Shown piece after piece: positions 60,309 through 64,000 of a stretch of 64,000 bases of DNA. A program made the translations under genes and the position numbers. Every line of letters begins with the position of its first letter. Positions within the stretch are counted from its first letter, which is position 1. The notes under the pieces were generated by a model. That model was not told the DNA's origin, searched no databases, and was given only the letters and a program-made list of their open reading frames with translations. Source of the DNA: Lysinibacillus sp. FSL K6-0232 (lineage in GTDB: Bacteria; Bacillota; Bacilli; Bacillales_A; Planococcaceae); assembly GCF_038008325.1 (NCBI RefSeq), contig NZ_JBBOYW010000001.1, positions 2,532,001 to 2,596,000 of the forward strand, written 5' to 3'.

Positions 60309-61301
60309 TTATCCTCTATATGCTCGTGCTACATAATAAGCTATCGATCCACTTCCAGAGTTGCAACGAATGCTTAATTTGATACCATTTTTCTCAGCTT
60401 CCCAAAACTGTTTATTCTGTTTTGTAGTCATTTCGGCAACGGTACTCGCACTTTCATCTATAGCACAATAACAATTATTATCCGTATAGATACCCGTTAA
60501 AGGACATTCTACACCGAAAGAAAGCTTCGTGTCTGTACCTCCATACTGCATGGTAAATCCGTATTGTGTGCCTACTAAAGCGTTCTCTCTCTTTTCTGTG
60601 GCAATCAATCCTGATACTGGATATGTACCCACTTCAGGAATCACAACAGCTTCAGGAATTGGCGTTGTCATTAACATTGGTTTACCATGAACATTATGAT
60701 CTGATACAAAAGTAAGTGGTTTGTCCAGTTCATTAATTAACAACACAATCGCATTTGCTGGCTTTGCCATAAAATAAATAATTGGGATGATAATAGCCAC
60801 AATTACTAGAGCAGCAATGGCTACAACTGCACCAACTGAAGCAACTGTAACACCAGCAAAAGCTGCGACTGCTTCAGCTGCTCCAACTGCCAATTTTGCA
60901 ATAACAGTAGAGGTTGATAATAGGCCAATCCCTAATGCACCCGAAACAAGAATTTGTGCAGTAACAAGACCAGCATCATCATCTTCCATTCCTTGCAATC
61001 GATTTAAACCATCAATCAGTACATGGAGTTGTTTTTTAATATCATCACCAGTAGCATTTATAAGAATTTTATACATATCTTGTTTCAGTGGAATGGGTGC
61101 AGTCTGATCGCTTGCCTCTAGCTCGGATATATCCTTGCCTAGCGCTTCCGCCAAAATTTGTTTTCTTTCCTCTATAAATTCAGCCTGAAATCTATTAATT
61201 TCTTCTTGTGAAGTTGCTTTCTCTAGTTTTGTTGCATAATCAGGGAATAAAGAACGAAATCCTTCTTTTAATTTAAAATCAATATCAAGTGTAGTATGCA
61301 T
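60309..61301 (-). CDS. Two-part protein: helical hydrophobic segment plus beta-rich C-domain, possible pore-forming protein
   Basis: 330 residues, no signal peptide. Residues 1-105 are helical and charged; 111-178 is a long Ala/Val/Gly/Ile-rich hydrophobic stretch (AAEAVAAFAGVTVASVGAVV, then IAALVIVAIIIPIIYF) that could form a membrane hairpin; 185-330 is a beta-type domain. The latter runs INELDKPLTFVSDHNVHGKP, then GTYPVSGLIATEKRENALVG, YGFTMQYGGTDTKLSFGVEC and PLTGIYTDNNCYCAI. That order of strands, with a Gly-rich central Tyr/Gly pattern, resembles aegerolysin or actinoporin beta-sandwich proteins. Four Cys lie in the C-domain. GGGAGG supports the ATG. Product and family are inferred; function is open. 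Confidence 0.6.
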   Translation of the reverse strand: MHTTLDIDFKLKEGFRSLFPDYATKLEKATSQEEINRFQAEFIEERKQILAEALGKDISELEASDQTAPIPLKQDMYKILINATGDDIKKQLHVLIDGLNRLQGMEDDDAGLVTAQILVSGALGIGLLSTSTVIAKLAVGAAEAVAAFAGVTVASVGAVVAIAALVIVAIIIPIIYFMAKPANAIVLLINELDKPLTFVSDHNVHGKPMLMTTPIPEAVVIPEVGTYPVSGLIATEKRENALVGTQYGFTMQYGGTDTKLSFGVECPLTGIYTDNNCYCAIDESASTVAEMTTKQNKQFWEAEKNGIKLSIRCNSGSGSIAYYVARAYRG

Positions 61302-61537
61302 ATATTACTAGCCTCCCATTAATTATAATCTGTATTAGCTATAGCTAATAGTTCCCCTCGAGTTATTTATATCCTATCACTTCCAAAATAACCATACAAC
61401 GGTTAATTCACGCCAATATTTTGCGTTTCCCCCGCCATTTTTTGGCGGATTAAAGGTCCATTCTCATACTATACGCCAATTCACATATAATTGTTTTTTC
61501 ATGAAATAATACTTGTCACAAAATTGTCAAATTTGTT

Positions 61538-62267
61538 ATGTGTGAAATAAAAAGTAACCAGCTCGGCTATATAAAAAAATTACCTAAAGAATATTTAGAC
61601 GATACTCTTGTTCGATTGGCTCACCATTCATCGGCACTTGAAGGAAATACGATTACATTAGCCGAAACATTATTTTGCACAACCAAGTGTCAAGCAATCG
61701 TAGTATCGATTTACGTGAAGTATATGAAATCAAAAATCATGAACAAGCCTTTCAATACTTAATACAAGAACTTGAACAAGATGCACCGCTCCATTTGCAA
61801 ACAATCAAGGAAATTCACACTTTATTAATGGATCGCCTGCAATATTTAAATCGATAGACAATGCCATACTAGGGACTGATTTCATGACAGCCAATGTGCA
61901 AGAAACACCGCTTCCTATGCAGCAATGGGTCGATAATTTGAACTTCCGTTTAGATGTAGCTGCTACTGAAGACGAAAAAATCGTTAGCATTGTGGAAGCA
62001 CATATTGCATTTGAACGTATTCATCCTTTTGCAGATGGCAATGGACGCACAGGGCGTGTGGTCCTTAATTATTCTTTATTACAACATGGCTTTGCTCCAC
62101 TTATTATTAACAGCAAAGAGAAAGCGACTTACTTACGCTATCTTGCTGAACAAGATGCAATAGGCTTTAGCAAGTTTATTGAATCCGCATTGACAGAAGA
62201 ACAGCAACGCTTACAACGCTTCGTGAATAAAGAACAACACCAAATATCTCTTGCCCCATTGGATTGA
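61538..62267 (+). pseudogene. Fic family protein gene, two frameshifts
   Basis: One Fic gene read in three frames. Piece 1 (61538-61674) has the class II inhibitory helix SSALEGNTIT; piece 2 (61675-61855) continues ILHNQVSSNRSIDLREVYEI through HTLLMDRLQY; piece 3 (about 61850-62267) continues FKSIDNAILGTDFMTANVQE and holds the complete catalytic motif HPFADGNGRTGR. The joints at about 61675 and 61852 each lack a few bases compared with a normal Fic protein. Intact family members transfer AMP to proteins. A terminator follows. Sequencing error is the alternative to true decay. Confidence 0.85.
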
Positions 62268-62271
62268 GATA

Positions 62272-62295
62272 TTAATTAATTTGCAAATTAATTAA
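62272..62295. other. 24-bp perfect palindrome
   Basis: TTAATTAATTTG followed by CAAATTAATTAA, immediately after the Fic pseudogene and before its terminator. Operator-like by symmetry, but AT-only composition makes chance more likely. Confidence 0.6.
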
Positions 62296-62299
62296 AAAT

Positions 62300-62332
62300 G
62301 AGCAAGATTGCCGTCTTGCTCTTCTTTTTCCA
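62300..62332 (+). terminator. Terminator after the Fic pseudogene
   Basis: GAGCAAGA / TCTTGCTC stem followed by TTCTTTTTCC. Confidence 0.9.
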
Positions 62333-62440
62333 GAAAGGAGAATCATATAGGAAAACGCTTAAAAAAAGAGAAGTAGTAGAGGTTCAATAAGACTAAGAGG
62401 GCGCAAATGATACTGCTCCTTTGCGCTCCCAGCCCGAAAA

Positions 62441-63515
62441 GGAGAGAACCGAAAAAGAATAGAGCGTGTTGGTGGGAATACTCAAGCAGAAGCAGAAATT
62501 GCACTCACAACCGCATTTGCTGAATATGATGATACTGGACGTTTTTTTGAATCTTCAAAGTCATCACTCGAAGATTATATGTGGTATTGGTTTGAAGAAT
62601 ATTGCCTAATCAACTTGAAATACAATACACAGGAGAACTATCGTAGAGTTATAAAAAACACATTGCTCCCCCAATCGATCATTATGCTCTGCATGATCTT
62701 ACACCAACAATATTGCAAAAATGGATTAATGGCAAACATCGTGAGGGATTTTCTAGGAAATCATTATCCATCTTTTATAGTGTCCTTAATAATACTTTGA
62801 AACACGCTGTACATCCGTGGGACTTTTAAAGGACAACCCTATGCAATATGTGTCAATGCCAAAACATCCACGTAGAAAGACGTCAAAAGAAGATTTAAAG
62901 ATTATTAAACGAGAGGATTTAATAAGTATTATGGAATACTTAAAGCCAGACATGCCGCTATATATGCCATTCCATATCGGGCTACACATAGGCTTGCGTG
63001 TTAGCGAAGTATGCGGTTCGCGTTGGAGAGATATTAATTTTGATTAAAATACATTAACTGTTGAACGCGCAATGGTCAATATCAACAGAAAATGGGTGCT
63101 CGATACAACAAAAACGGCATCGAGCGAAAGAACGATACCGTTAGAACCTACTATTGTCAAACTATTAAAAGAGCATCATCTTTGGATTAAGAAAAACAAA
63201 TTGTTCTATGGTGAATATTATCCCAAAACAGATCATGTATGCGTCAAGGAAAATGGCGAACCGCTAACACCTAGTAGCACAAAATATAATACAAGAAAAT
63301 TAACAGAAACACTCAAAATTCCATTTAACTTCCATTCATTGCAACATACGCACGCTACAATGCTAATGGAAAACAACGCAAAAACAAAAGACATCCAGAC
63401 TTGTCTTGGTCATAGCCGGTCAGCTATTACTATCGACACCTATTCACATCTTACGGAAAAGATGCAAAAGGAATCCGTCGATATTTTTGAACGAGCACTG
63501 GATGATATTAAATAA
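62441..63515 (+). pseudogene. Phage-type tyrosine integrase gene, decayed
   Basis: Pieces in three frames make one integrase: arm-binding start RKRIERVGGNTQAEAEIALT (frame of 62579), core-binding part IAPPIDHYALHDLTPTILQK (frame of 62662, stopped by TAA at 62827), and catalytic domain from 62817. The last has the first active Arg in GLRVSEVC, then an in-frame TAA at 63045-63047, TASSERTIPL, HSLQHTHATMLM and LGHSRSAITIDTYSHL. Active-site Arg of HxLRH is Gln (CAA at 63342-63344). At least two frameshifts, one stop and a lost catalytic residue: the integrase cannot be active. The upstream 5' boundary is uncertain. Confidence 0.88.
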
Positions 63516-63555
63516 AAACTTGCCGATCAGTTGCCGCTGGTCGGCAAGTTTTTTT
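63514..63555 (+). terminator. Terminator after the integrase pseudogene
   Basis: AAACTTGCCGA / TCGGCAAGTTT stem with a 14-nt loop and T run. Confidence 0.9.
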
Positions 63556-63592
63556 CGCAAGCAAAATTGTTTCGCAAGCAATTCGCAAGCAA
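63554..63592. repeat. Three copies of TTCGCAAGCAA
   Basis: Identical 11-mers at 63554-63564, 63571-63581 and 63582-63592, between the integrase stop and lepA. Direct repeats of this size beside an integrase gene are typical of arm-type integrase-binding sites, or of an attachment-site region. Confidence 0.6.
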
Positions 63593-63641
63593 AACGGGTA
63601 TTGGTGCTTTTATCCAACACCACCAACCCTTGATACGCCTA

Positions 63642-64000
63642 CTATTTGCTATCGTCCATCTTCAATACCGCCATGAATGCCTCCTGAGGAACTTCAACGG
63701 AGCCTACTTGCTTCATACGTTTTTTACCTTCTTTTTGTTTATCAAGAAGTTTACGCTTACGTGAAATATCGCCTCCATAACATTTCGCTAAAACGTTTTT
63801 ACGGATAGCCTTAATTGTAGAGCGGGCGACAATTTTTTGACCAATCGCTGCTTGGATTGGTACTTCAAATTGTTGACGTGGGATTAATTCTTTTAGCTTT
63901 TCTACAATTACCTTACCACGCTCGTAAGCAAAGTCACGGTGTACAATAAAGCTTAGTGCATCGACTTGCTCACCATTTAATAAAATATCCATTTTCACTA
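63642..64000 (-). CDS. lepA: Elongation factor 4 (LepA), C-terminal part
   Basis: The frame is open to the window edge; about 118 residues are visible. They are the LepA-specific C-terminal domain: [20 protein letters not shown], then [58 protein letters not shown] and [20 protein letters not shown]. It back-translocates stalled ribosomes. In B. subtilis the next gene is hemW; here about 15 kb intervenes. Confidence 0.96.
   Translation of the reverse strand, partial: VKMDILLNGEQVDALSFIVHRDFAYERGKVIVEKLKELIPRQQFEVPIQAAIGQKIVARSTIKAIRKNVLAKCYGGDISRKRKLLDKQKEGKKRMKQVGSVEVPQEAFMAVLKMDDSK

Noticed and set aside
61675-61857. A separate small gene inside the Fic region
   Set aside because: Its translation is the missing middle part of the Fic protein in another frame.

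Overview
The window is chromosomal DNA of a low-GC, spore-forming Firmicute. Protein sequences and gene order point to Lysinibacillus or a close relative in the Bacillaceae/Planococcaceae. The core follows the Bacillus subtilis yqe-yqf block almost gene for gene: the zinc-transport edge, yqfT, nfo, cshB, yqfQ, ispH, yqfO, trmK, cccA, sigA, dnaG, ppsR, ccpN, glycyl-tRNA synthetase, recO, era, cdd, dgkA, ybeY, pgpH, phoH, yqfD, yqfC, floA, nfeD, rpsU, mtaB, rsmE, prmA, dnaJ, dnaK, grpE, hrcA, hemW and lepA. Spore-coat (cotJABC) and sporulation (yqfC, yqfD) genes confirm an endospore former.

Region 1 (1-15.3 kb): the divergent start of a zinc ABC transporter with a Zur-like operator; DNA repair and RNA helicase genes; butanediol dehydrogenase; ispH; then a C4-dicarboxylate module (dctR, dctS, dctB, dctP) with a perfect CcpA cre site before dctP; then small genes, yqfO, trmK and cytochrome c550. 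Region 2 (15.5-25.4 kb): sigA, dnaG, ppsR, ccpN, a glycine T-box with a single-chain glycyl-tRNA synthetase, an HD-GYP protein whose leader holds short ORFs in a hairpin, an 0.8-kb gene-free AT-rich gap, and recO. Region 3 (25.4-36.8 kb): the era-to-rpsU series, broken by a seven-copy 41/42-bp palindromic tandem repeat between phoH and pgpH. Region 4 (36.8-48.3 kb): mtaB, deoC, cotJABC and the heat-shock cluster with a perfect CIRCE.

Region 5 (48.4-63.6 kb) is accessory DNA. In B. subtilis lepA and hemW are neighbours; here about 15 kb lies between them. It holds an NrnB-like DHH phosphoesterase, a polysaccharide deacetylase, a PLP-dependent decarboxylase overlapping a chemoreceptor, a relocated yqeY, DUF1835, MDR, SUKH and GNAT genes, and a 44-residue membrane peptide gene. 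Its right end holds a protein with a helical hydrophobic segment joined to a beta-rich domain that may be aegerolysin-like, a frameshifted Fic gene, and a decayed tyrosine integrase pointing at lepA. That end looks like an old integrated element.

The strongest unexplained signals are: a family of intergenic palindromes that keep their pairing through compensatory changes (29976-30258 and 50742-50770, with related modules at 36353-36486); the possible pore-forming protein at 60309-61301; the decarboxylase-chemoreceptor pair; and the leader of the HD-GYP gene.
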